64,000 nt of DNA from Neoceratodus forsteri (lineage: Eukaryota; Chordata; Ceratodontiformes; Ceratodontidae): assembly GCA_016271365.2 (NCBI GenBank), contig CM057456.1:1395639501-1395703500 (forward strand), read 5' to 3'. Made by a program: the position numbers and the translations under genes. The notes under the pieces were generated by a model. That model had not been told where the DNA came from, made no database searches, and saw nothing but the letters and a program-made list of their open reading frames with translations. Below are positions 20,895 to 30,900 of this stretch, one piece after another (position 1 is the stretch's first letter; every line of letters begins with the position of its first letter).

Positions 20895-21980
20895 TTTTCC
20901 CCTTTTGCTGTTACTACATCAAATTATCAGCATTTGAACTTATTGTAATACTTGTTCTCAGCTACGGTTCTGTGCTTGGCTGCAGTGTGTTTCTGCGTTT
21001 TGAGTGCCCACACCCTTGCTGATTTTTTAAATAAATTACTTGTGGAGTGATTGGTTTGTTTTTTTTTGCTTTGTCAGATTGACAGCTTGATGCATTGCCA
21101 ATTTTGAGTGTTTGGGACATTGACGGTGGCTGTGGTTTGTAGTTTGCATGTCTGCCCAGTTCGGCTCCTGGTTCCTGGTTTGCAGCTATTGCTTGGCTGC
21201 TTGTCTTCCTTTTGCTTTTGTTGCTCTTGTTCTTATTTGGTGTGTTGTAGTAGGTGCCGGAACCTATGGTTAGGGGGTGGCAGCAGCCCCCCTCGCTTTT
21301 GCTCAGGAGCATTTAAAGTGCCCCTTCAATGCATGCAAGGTCAGAAGGAAAACAGTCATGGTCCCTTGAGTTATTACTATAGCCCTTCCACTTTTCCCCA
21401 TGTTCCAGCACCCCTGGGGTTGCTTATTGGGCACACTGGTCTGGCTGCTCAGCTAACCTGTTTTTAAGAGTTTTGTGTGTTTATAGAGTATTTAAAGCAG
21501 CAGGGTTTATTGGCAAAATCAATTTCTTTTTTTGCAGTTTTATTTTAGCAAAGATGTATGTCTGATATCCTTTGTTTCATGCACAGTGTATTCATTTTCA
21601 CAGATATTTAAAACTGCTTTTATAGCCATAGGTGTATTTCATGACTCGAGTCATTAAAGATGGCTGCTACTTGCAGTTTCTCCCCTTGAAGTCACCTGTT
21701 GAATGTACATAACTAGAATATTTCATTTCTTTTATGGTGGTGTACATTGATTGTACCAGAAATTATTACTAAAATAATGACAGACGTGCTGCTGCTGGGA
21801 ACAGTCAGCACATGGCCCTACAACTGAGTGTAGGGGCTAGTCCCAATGTGCATTTTGTTTGAAAAAAATTTTCTTTTACTTACTACAAAAAACATTTTCT
21901 TTTACTTACTGCTTACTACAGTGTAGTAGATTGTAGCAGACCAATTTTGCTTACTTCTAGGCTGACATCTTCTATACAAA
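20895..21980. other. No gene recognised
   Basis: Open frames here (for example 21108-21467 plus) are leucine/cysteine-rich by composition and show no domain. Nothing else is supported. Confidence 0.4.
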
Positions 21981-21982
21981 TT

Positions 21983-22266
21983 CTAGAATCCCCTGCAGCT
22001 GACATCAGAGCAGGACTGCAGCAGTGGGAGATTCAATAGCCTGTAGTGCATGTTAGAGCTTTTATAAGCTCCGATCAGATGTTTTCTGGTTCTGCTTTTC
22101 TCCAGGGGGCTAAGTACAGTCCTCTGTGACAGTATGTAGCCTCAGTAAGACAGCAGGACCAGCAAACAAAAGATTGAGCTTATATAAACTTCAACATGCA
22201 CTGCAGGCTACTGAATCTCCTACTGCTGCAGTCCTGCTCTAATGTCAGCTGCAGGAGATTCTGGGT
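21983..22266. repeat. Foldback/MITE-like inverted repeat, arms ~90-115 bp
   Basis: The phrase cctgcagctgacatcagagc at 21992-22011 is matched on the opposite strand near 22235-22255 (gctctaatgtcagctgcagg). The similarity runs for roughly 90-115 bp into each arm, including gcaggactgcagcagt and gcatgtt, with about 10 per cent mismatch, leaving a central spacer of about 60-110 bp. No clear target duplication could be fixed; a TA on both sides is possible. It has no coding capacity. Confidence 0.88.
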
Positions 22267-22731
22267 ATGTCAGTGAAATGGGATGGGAGGGCTGTTGTTA
22301 TGTGAAGGGGCAAGGGTAGGGGGGGAAACAGTGTCGTCAACACTTCAGTACAGCTTTAAAATTCCTGGCTACACTCCACTGTAAACTCTTGTAAATGCCA
22401 TGTTAGCTGGTTTAGTTAGTTGTAGAAATGGGGGGTGTGCTGTAGTTAGTCTAATTGAACAGCACAGTAGCATGTACCATACGCTACCAACAAAAACAGT
22501 ACTATAACTGGCACTTCTGATAATCGGGAGAAAACCCTGGGCATTGGGCTGTCCCAATTAAGCGGCGTCTGCTGATAAAATGTTTACTTCTTTATTTATT
22601 TATTTGCTTCTTTGTGCACAGATCAATCAGCGATTTAGCCCTGGCATACAAATAAGTATGTCCTTAAAACATACTGCTTTGCTTGGACTGTGGTGAGTGG
22701 AGTAAGACCTTTACGTTTCCCTGCTTACCAG

Positions 22732-22894
22732 TTTAGCCAGTCTGCTGATGTACTCTGCCCCATCTCCTCCATCCCTGAGCACCCATGCTTGTCAGTATGT
22801 TCAAGCAGCCTCCCAATTGCTTACCCTTCCTCCCCAGCTTCTAGCAACACCAAAGCAAATTCCACCGCCAGTCAACCTGGATGCAACACTCCAG
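22732..22894 (+). CDS. Candidate internal exon of an unidentified host gene
   Basis: The open frame passes through VQAASQLLTLPPQLLATPKQ and ends with the codon CAG directly before a strong splice donor (gtaagg at 22895). Two possible acceptors precede it: ccctgcttaccag ending at 22731 and cccatgcttgtcag ending at 22795, so the exon is either about 163 or 99 bp. The encoded peptide is rich in Q, L and P, like disordered parts of nuclear proteins. It ends in phase 0, which fits the acceptor of the candidate exon at 23718. I do not recognise the protein. It could be a chance open frame. Confidence 0.35.
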
Positions 22895-23717
22895 GTAAGG
22901 AACAGATTTTTTTTTTTATGTTATGTGACCCATGGCACTGAGGCAGGGTCAGCTGTTGGCACTCAAGGTGTGTGTTTTTTTTTTTTTTTTTTTCTTTTTC
23001 TTTTTTTTGTTAATAATGTTTTGCAGGCTGTGGCACAGAGGCAGGGTCAGATGTAGAGCTGGAGTCCCTGGCTAGGATACATAACTCCCCTCTCCCTTGT
23101 GGCAGGGACTCCTACTCCTTGTTCTTGCTCATTGTCGCTTTCTGGATTCCCCAGTGAGTTCCTGGACCATGACCTCCTCAGCTGCCAAAAAAGGGACAGC
23201 ACTGATTGGCAGGCTGTGATACAAGCCACACCTAGGCACACACATTTCTGCCCATTTCCTGAAAATAATGAAACTGCCAGAGTCTCCTGTACTGTCCTGA
23301 AGCACCATATCTGCTTGCTGTGAAAATGGTATAATGTCCTTTCTGGGGTCCTTTCCTACAAATCCAAGCAGCTCCACAAACGCCTGCAGTGTGATACTGA
23401 GAGATTGGGGGCACCCTTAGAGAGGTTTAGTTGATAGATAAATATTGGAACTGTTACTGTGGTCTAATAATGTGAGAGCATCAGCATTTATTGTCTATTT
23501 TCTTTAAACTATATAATTGCCAATTTTTTTCTAAAGTGGACAAAATAGAAGTTAAAAAAAAAAAACACACACTACTGTTTTGGAAAGTCAGGGTCACAAT
23601 CTAAGGAAAACAACAAGGTTCTGTGTGAACCTCTTCATTTCCCAATTATCATAATTTTGCTATGTGTTATTGATTTCTTACCTCTACCCTCTGTGCTATC
23701 TGTGCCAACAACTACAG

Positions 23718-23888
23718 CGCATATACACACAAGCAGACATTCGGCATTGTTTATCTTGTCTCAAGGTTTACAGTACCTTTTGTCAACCTATCCAGGAGGT
23801 CTGTGCCAGCAGCTTTTATCTGGATTTCCAATACTGCACTTGTCCTGACTGTGCAGGACTTACCAGGAAAGCACGGGAGCAAGACTGA
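23718..23888 (+). CDS. Candidate terminal exon, cysteine-rich, unidentified
   Basis: An acceptor-like ccaacaactacag ends at 23717 and an open frame in phase 0 runs 56 codons to TGA at 23886-23888. The peptide has seven cysteines in under 40 residues, with CLSC and YCTCPDC motifs that could bind zinc, and a charged end (TRKAREQD). An ATTAAA lies at 24011-24016 as a possible polyadenylation signal. Together with the exon ending at 22894 and an 822 bp intron containing poly-T runs, it would form a gene 3' end. The composition is unlike the surrounding repeats. Identity is unknown; the call rests on splice signals and phase only. Confidence 0.35.
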   Translation, partial: RIYTQADIRHCLSCLKVYSTFCQPIQEVCASSFYLDFQYCTCPDCAGLTRKAREQD

Positions 23889-26010
23889 GCCCCCGCTACA
23901 ACGGTTCTGAGAGTGGGTCCGAAAAGCACATTTCTGAAGTGCCACCGCACACATAGGCCAACAGGTTCTGATGAAAAAGCACTGAAATACTATCTTTCAA
24001 AACTAAATTTATTAAAGTGTGTGCAATTACACAGGGAAAGTACTGTCAAAACTTAACGCACAGAAAAGGTTGTACTCTGGAACAGACTGGCAAAACTCTG
24101 CAGTTGTGAGATTACTTGGAGGTGGTCAGATATTTTTGACGCTAGACAGTGTAAAGAGTACTTGTTCATTTGAAATATAAAAAGACTAGCAATGAGATGA
24201 CTCTCACTCGTGAAAAAAGAAATGTTAAATGCAACTGATACAAGCATAATGGCTGTAAACATTTTATTTTGGTAACTACCTGCTCTTTTAGACAACTGTG
24301 ACCCTTTGCACCCTGCTGCCTGTCAGCTGTGCATGCATTGTGGGTTCAGGCAAGTCTTCTGAGTGCAGTACATGTAGCCAAGATCACATCAACTGGTGAC
24401 TAATGACTGTTTAGTATATTGTGCAGCTGTAATGGAGAAGGGCAGGGTAAGGTTTCAGTGTCCTCGAATAATGGACATATGGTTATTAATGTATAGGTTT
24501 TTGCAGAGATCTGAGCTGAAGTGAAAAGGGAGGGACCGAAAACCAAACCTCTACTGCCAAGCTCACGTTTGAGCCTAGTGTGAAAATACATTTTGTACAA
24601 TGTTACGTATATGACTGTATGTACAGTTCACTGGTTCTGCAGGCCACTAACTATGTATTGAATACTGCAGTTCTTTGATAATGCAGTGCGGTGTAGTGGT
24701 TGTGCAGCTAAGATTGGATGAGGCTGCAAAGCGCTGTCAGTAGCTCAGTACTGTTGATAATGTAAGGTGATTGTTTGTAGTAAGTTGTTTGGACTATGGT
24801 AATGGTAAGCTGTTATGTACTGTGCATGTGGCCTTTCACACTCTCTGACCCCAAAAAGGGACTACCACCCTTTCCATGTAAAGATGGCACAGGATCGTTT
24901 TTGAGTAGGGTTCATGTCCTAGAGGTGCCAAAGGACTGTAGGTCTCTTTGGCTGAAGGTAGCTTAGGAATGAGCCCAAAAGAGCAGAAGGCTTTCACAGA
25001 ATGGTCAGCTCATCAGCTTGCACTTAGAATAAAGTGAAGGTGACGGAGCTGAACAAACCAGATTAAGAAATGTAATTCGACTGCTGGAAATGGGCATTAA
25101 CTAACTAATGAACTAAAGAATTAACTAAATATTTTATGACCTTCAGCATGGAAGAGAGGGAAAACAAAACCTTGTGAAGAACACCTCTGGGGATCTAGGG
25201 ACTTGAGTTGCCATCCATCCAGACTTGGTGCAGTACTGTTATACCCCATACAGTTGGACCGATATGTCACTCAGAGCTGTAGTGAAACTTTTGTATCTTC
25301 TTTTGTCTTACTAAGACTTTCACCTCCTCAAAGGTGCTATAGGGGGAGGGCATACAAACAAAAATGTCTCTGCAAGAGGATACTGCATCCTTATTAGGTG
25401 ACATGGGCTAAGCTAAATGCTGAATGAATGTCACGGTCACAGACAAACCCCAGTGAACAGAAGACATAAGGACAAGTTGCTTCAGGCCTAGCAGCCCAAA
25501 TACTCTCCTCTAAAGAACAAGGCTTGTGGATATAAGAAAGAAGTCGAGCCCTTAAAGGGCAAGGTATGTTGCTATATGAAGCCATGGATAGGCGAAAGTG
25601 TATTGCTTGGAATGAGTGTCCGGTAGTCACTGGGTCTTGTGCCCGATTTGTTGTTGGGGTGTGTGTGCTCGATTAGTGGAGGGGTGTGTGCCCAGTTATT
25701 GATGAGGTGCATGCCAGATGGTGGTAGTAGTAGGTAAAGTAAGAATGATAGGTATGATAAGTTGGTAGGCATAAGTGCTGAGCTCCAAGGAGAGGACTGT
25801 GCAGTGGCCTCGGCAGTTTGGTAGGCATGGTTGAAGAGTGGCAGATCGAAGGCTCCAAACACTAGAAGCGAAACATGGCCACATCTTCAGGATTGGGGCG
25901 TACAACCCCATTGAATGAGGAAGCCAAATGGCTGTAGAGAAGATGGCAGTAGAAATTGTTCCACCCCACTTAGCAGGAGGTAGAGCAAGAAGATACTGAG
26001 CTGGCAGGTT
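23889..26010. other. No gene recognised
   Basis: Mostly unique-looking AT-rich sequence with only short open frames. If the candidate exon at 23718 is real, the first part would be its 3' untranslated region. Confidence 0.4.
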
Positions 26011-26019
26011 TGCCAACAT

Positions 26020-26195
26020 AGAGACAACAAGAAAAAAACTCTGGCACTCACAGCCTCTTTCACAGAAAATGAAACTCCAAATTCTTAGCAGAAACTGTGC
26101 TCAGTGCATCATTTATTAAAGTACAAAAAATACAATGGCCCATGGGGCAGTCACCTGATGCATTTCGGATACAGTCCTTTTTCTTATTGTCTCTA
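26020..26195 (-). mobile_element. Possible end of a Penelope-like or related retroelement, antisense
   Basis: On the minus strand, the phrase ggactgtatccgaaatgcat is followed by caggtgactgcccc, then 'gtactttaataaatgatgcac' and 'gagtgccagagttttttt'. This arrangement parallels the foldback arms at 20.7 kb (acttataataaatgaagcac ... gagtgctggattttttt). The gaaatgcatc part is like the 3' side of short-stem hammerheads in Penelope-like elements, but the ctgatga half is not present. No coding sequence is attached. Confidence 0.35.
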
Positions 26196-27240
26196 TATTC
26201 TTTGACATTCTGTGTACCACTGATCCAGTGCAGCTGTTTTGTTATGGATTTGCTTAGGTATACCACCATCCAGGTACCACGAGGACCCAAAACAGAAGCC
26301 TGGAAAGTAGCTGAGGTGGTGGGCAGGCAGGGTTGGGAAATTGGTAGAGGCTGCTGGGCAGCAGTGGTGAGGCCCTCAGCAAGGAACAGGGAGAATAGCA
26401 CTGCAATGATAGCAGGGCAGGAAGCCCAGGAAGGAGACCATGACTGGGAGGCAACAAGCTGCCACATGGAGGCTTAGCAGCTACGGAAGGCAATAGGCAG
26501 GAAGCCTGAATTTTAGGGCCAGGAACAGACTGGTCAGTGGGGAGCCAGAAACAGGGAGGATCTGAACTGCAGCTGCTCAGCATGCCAGGTAAGAGGAGGT
26601 GGAGTGGGGGCAGGTGGAGAGCAAGCAGCTCCGCTACTACAAAGAAACCAGTGTTGAAAGGATGGTTGGGACATGCACACTTAAGTAGCACTCGATGGGA
26701 GCGGTGGTATGAGTCACCCAATGCCCAACCAAACCCCATACTTGTATCCTTACAATTGATGCATCTCGTACTGTTATTATAAATCAATCACATGATTTCA
26801 TCCAGTTAGTGCTTAGAACTGCTGGACCTCTTACCCTGAATACAGTTGTCATTTCATGCAGTAATGTTAAATAGGATGATCCACATCAGAGACAAGAAGA
26901 GCAGTACATTCACTTTTTACATTAAAAACCGTGGGCATGTAAAACGTATTTTTCTAGCCAACTTGAGTGACATATATACACACAGTATATTATCGTGGGT
27001 TAAGAAATTGTACACAAAAAAGTCATAAAGCATTAAATAAAATGAACCCTTGTCTTCAGAAACATGTGACTTGTGATTAAAATGGTAATGAACAACTGGA
27101 TTCAAATTAGCAGCAGGCACAGTGCCATATAAAAATTACATTTTGTCTATTGGCTGTCAGTAGTGAGAGCATTGATTCAGTTCTCACATCTTTTGTGACT
27201 ACAGCATACAGGAGGGAAGCAAAACTCAGACACTGAACAT
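26196..27240. other. No gene recognised
   Basis: A 177-codon minus-strand frame at 26254-26787 is dominated by P, L and S and probably reflects base composition. Nothing else is supported. Confidence 0.35.
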
Positions 27241-27426
27241 CTAGGGTGACTTTAGCAGGTTCAGAAGAGGTGCTGACACCAAAGAAGAGCTATCTGATGT
27301 GTTGTGCATCAGTGGAAGCATTTCAGAGTGCAGCCATATGGCAGCCTCGCTACAGCAACAGCAGAGCAAAGGCAGTAAGGACAGGAATGGAGCTAAAAGG
27401 GGTAAGGCTATCAAAAAGTGGAGGGT

Positions 27427-28257
27427 GATGAGTACCAATGCCCGTAGTCTGTGTAACAAGCTTCCTGAACTAGTGGCCTTGATGGAAGAGGGTTGCCTGG
27501 ATATTGTGGCAGTCACAGAAACATGGTACACAGAGAGCCATGACTGGGATGTCGACATACCAGGATACACAATCTACAGGAGGGACAGGGAGGGTAAAAG
27601 AGGAGGAGGAGTAGCTCTCTATGTAAAGGAAGGGATCAAAGCAACAGAACTAAAGAGTAAACAGGGGCAGATGAGGCACTCTGGGTCACTCTGGAGACAG
27701 GAAATGGCACCACAATCCGCATGGGGGTTGTATACATACCCCCATCTCAGGGGGAGGGAATGGACAAGGAAATGATAGAAGGCTTCCTTAGAATGGCAGA
27801 AAAAGGGGAGATATTGTTGATGGGGGACCTGAATATGCCAGATGTTAACTGGAGCACCTTGCTGCAGGCACATCCAAGAGCAGGGTCATTCTTGATGCCC
27901 TACAGGGGGCATGCCTCAGACAGCTAGTATTGGAACCCACTCGGAAGGAGCAATCTTAGACCTGGTACTCTCAAATGGGGATGGAGAAAGAATCTCAGAT
28001 TTAGAAGTGGGTAGCCATCTGGGAACAAGCGACCACCAAACAGTGTGGTTCACGATAAACACAGCCATACAATCAAGCCATACAAAAGCAAGAGTATTGG
28101 AATTTAGGAGGGCTGACTTTGGGAAAATGAGAGAGTGCCTTAGAAAAGCACTATCAAACAGGCAAGAAGGAGGGGTGGAGGAACAATGGGGAGTAATCAA
28201 AACAGCCATCACTGAGGCAACAAGCCTTTGTGTAAAGCAAATCAATAAAACACAATG
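27427..28257 (+). pseudogene. CR1 ORF2 endonuclease region
   Basis: The frame starts MSTNARSLCNKLPELVALME, the usual beginning of the CR1 endonuclease, and includes VAVTETWYTESHD (catalytic E) and RGGGVALYVKEGI. A frameshift near 27680 moves the reading to 27721-27927 with GVVYIPPSQ and LLMGDLNMPDVNW (the GDxN block). A second shift leads to 27911-28258 with LDLVLSNGD and HLGTSDHQTVWF (SDH block). All main catalytic blocks are therefore recognisable, but in three frames. In the active element it nicks target DNA for priming. Confidence 0.9.
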
Positions 28258-28479
28258 AAGGAAAAAAACCACTATGGTTCTCAAAAGAGGTGGCAGGGAA
28301 GGTTAAGGAGAAAAGAATAGCATTCAGGAAATATAAGGAAACAGAGAAGGAGCTGGACAGAGAACTTTTATCAGTTAAAGCAGAAAGAGGCTGGAAAGGC
28401 AGTCAGACTAGCAAAGGCCCAAACCAAGGAAAGGATAGCCAATTCTGTTAAGAATGGGGATAAGACCTTTTATAGCTAC

Positions 28480-30189
28480 ATCAGGGAGCGAAGAAAGACC
28501 AAAGGAGGGATACTGAGGCTTAATAAAGGGGAGGAAATGTGGGTAGAGGGTGACAGTGAAAAAGCAGGGATACTGAACGAATATTTCTGCTCAGTATTCA
28601 CAAAGGAAGAGGAGGGGGAGGTACCTAAACCAAACAAGACAAACACTCTGAAGACAGGGGTCGATACCAGTCCATTTACAGAAGAAAGGGTTCCGAAAGA
28701 ACTAATAAAATTGAAGGTGGACAAAGCAATGGGGCCTGATGGGATTCACCCAAGAATTCTAAAAGAACTAAGGGTAGAACTAGTGACACCGCTGACTACT
28801 CTCTTTAACAAATCATGGGAGGATGGGGTGGTACCTGAGGACTGGAGGAGGATAGATGTGATTCCTCTTCACAAAAGTGGGAGCAGGACAGAGGCAGGAA
28901 ACTACAGACCAGTTAGTTTGACCTCAGTGGTAGGGAAAATGATGGAATCACTTCTGAAGGAAAGAATTGTTGAGTATCTAGAGGCCAGTGGGCACAGGAC
29001 CCAAGGCAGCATGGATTCACGATGGGAAGGTCATGTCAAACCAATCTAATAGATTTCTTTGACTGGATGACGAAAGTAGTAGACCAGGGAGGGGCTGTGG
29101 ACATGGCCTACCTAGATTTTAGCAAGGCATTTGATACAGTCCCACATAAAAGATTAATACTCAAGTTAGCCAGCCTTGGAGTGGGTCCCAAGGTGGTAGC
29201 CTGGATAAAAAATTGGCTAGACAACAGGACGCAAAGTGTAGTAGTCAATGGAGTACACAGTGAAGAAAAGAGGGTTACTAGTGGGGTACCGCAGGGTTCA
29301 GTACTGGGACCGGTCCTTTTTAATGTCTTTATAAGTGACATTGCAGACAAACTGGAAGGAAAAGTATGTCTCTTTGCAGACGACACAAAGATCTGCAACA
29401 GGGTTGATACACAAGATGGAGTGGAAAGGATGAGAAGGGACTTGGCCAGGTTGGAGGAATGGTCAAATGTATGGCAGCTCAGATTCAATGCAAAGAAGTG
29501 CAAGGTAATGCACATGGGAAACAAAAACCCAGGGAAGTGTACACAATGGGGGGTGAGATACTGACAACAGTTAAAATGGAAAGGGACCTGGGGTAATTAT
29601 ATCAGATGACCTAAAGGTGGGCAAGCAATGTGAGAAGGCAGTAAGGAAGGCTGGGGGGATACCGGGATGCATAGGAAGAGGCATCAGTAGTAGAAAACAG
29701 GAAGTTGTTATCCCTCTGTACAGATAGTTGGTGAGACCCCATCTGGAGTACTGTGTGCAGTTCTGGAGACCCCATCTCCGCAAAGACATAGACAGAATGG
29801 AGGCTGTCCAGAGGAGGGCAACCAAAATGGTGCAGGGTCTGCACCAGAAGACATATGAAGAAAGATTAAAGGAGCTTAATATGTATACCCTTGAGGAAAG
29901 AAGGGAGAGAGGGGACATGATAGAAACTTTCAAGTACCTCAAGGGAATCAACAAAGTCCAAGAGGGTAGCATCTTTCAGAAAAAGAGATGTGCAAGAACA
30001 AGGGGGCACAATTTGAAGATAGAGGGGGGACGGCTCAGAGGTAATGTGAGGAAATATTTTTTCACAGAGAGGGTTGTGGATGCATGGAACAGCCTCCCTG
30101 AGGAGGTTGTGGAGGTAAGAACAGTGGGGGAATTCAAGAATGCATGGGACAGACATAAGGCAGTCCTAGTGGGGGGTAGGAGGAAGTAA
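28480..30189 (+). pseudogene. CR1 ORF2 reverse transcriptase and C-terminal domain
   Basis: 28537-29049 holds KAMGPDGIHPRILKEL, WRRIDVIPLHKSGS and NYRPVSLTSVVGKMMESLL. After a frameshift near 29000, 29022-29564 holds DMAYLDFSKAFDTVPHKRL, GVPQGSVLGPVLFNVFISD and the catalytic box FADDTKI. A further shift and stops lead to 29728-30189: LVRPHLEYCVQFWRPHLRKD, RATKMVQGL, ERRERGDMIETFKYLKGI and FFTERVVDAWNSLPEEVV, the CR1 C-terminal domain. The frame ends at a stop at 30187-30189, just before the short 3' untranslated region. Confidence 0.95.
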
Positions 30190-30501
30190 GCTGTTGGTTA
30201 ACTAGGATCTGCAGCTTATCTGTTAGGTAGGAAAATGGGCAGACTAGGTGGGCCAAGCGGTCCTTATCTGCCATCAAATTCTATGTTTCTATGTTAAAGC
30301 ATCATACACATAGCATACAGATAGAGAAAAGGGGGAGGAATGAATACCAGAAGATAGAAAAGGACAGAAGGAGAGTAAAAAAGATTAAAGATCTAAGAGA
30401 ACACAAAGGGCACAGTGCTTATGAGTGACAGCAGAGACAGGAATGTGGTGAAGATGCAAGGCAGCAAAAGAGCACAGGTGAAAAACAAACGTGAAAGAGA
30501 G

Positions 30502-30595
30502 ATTTTATTTATTTATTTATTTATTTCAGTTTTGGATTACAACCTTTGAGCCGAGAGGTTCCTTTACAAAGGTTCTAAGTCGAAGATCGAGCACA
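30502..30595 (-). mobile_element. LINE 3' tail with (AAAT)n, antisense
   Basis: Minus-strand phrase 'cctttgtaaaggaacctctc..ctcaaaggttgtaa' followed by repeated AAAT units (30502-30527 in plus sense ATTT). The same tail design occurs on the plus strand at 53600-53680 and 46110-46190. Confidence 0.6.
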
Positions 30596-30704
30596 TGCAT
30601 GCAGCATGTTTCAGATGAGCTGGCAGAAACTGGTTCCTTCTATTTAAAGCTGTTATTTTTTTAAAAAGGTATTTTAAACAAATGAGAATTCTTTCATTTT
30701 TTTT

Positions 30705-30727
30705 GTTATTATTATTATTATTATTAT
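30705..30727. repeat. (ATT)n microsatellite
   Basis: Directly readable, about seven units. Confidence 0.9.
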
Positions 30728-30774
30728 GTATGATTTGGATATTAACAGAATGTCATTTTCCAAACAACTGGCAT

Positions 30775-30900
30775 AAGCTTCCGAGGAAGGACTTGGTTGG
30801 TCCGAATGCTTAAGCCCTGTTTTCTTCTGTTACCTTTTATTGGACCAACATAGGTGTATCAAACCATTTGTTTCTGGGTCTGATTTTATAAGGACTAACA
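30775..30900 (+). other. Degenerate hammerhead-like retroelement end
   Basis: The phrase ccgaggaaggac, a short loop, then gtccgaatgcttaagc mimics the order core-stem II-GAAA-stem III of Penelope-type hammerheads: ggac pairs with gtcc. Both core halves deviate (ccgagga for ctgatga, gaat for gaaa). It is followed by 'ttttattggaccaacatagg', a type of tail found in vertebrate repeats. Probably a decayed copy; activity is unlikely. Confidence 0.3.

Larger units (their letters stand above)
27240..30296 (+). mobile_element. CR1 LINE, longest copy: endonuclease to 3' tail
   Basis: ORF2 can be followed from the apurinic-type endonuclease to the C-terminus. The 3' untranslated region contains 'gggcagactaggtgggcc' and ends in repeated ttctatgt units at about 30278-30296, the CR1-type short tail. 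ORF1 is missing, so it is 5'-truncated near 27240. Several frameshifts and stops make it inactive. The tail and coding sequence are closely matched by the copies at 44.95-45.86 kb and 55.2-56.3 kb, suggesting one recently amplified subfamily. Confidence 0.95.

Noticed and set aside
26254..26787. 177-codon minus-strand open frame rich in P, L and S
   Set aside because: No domain, no splice signals, composition explains it.
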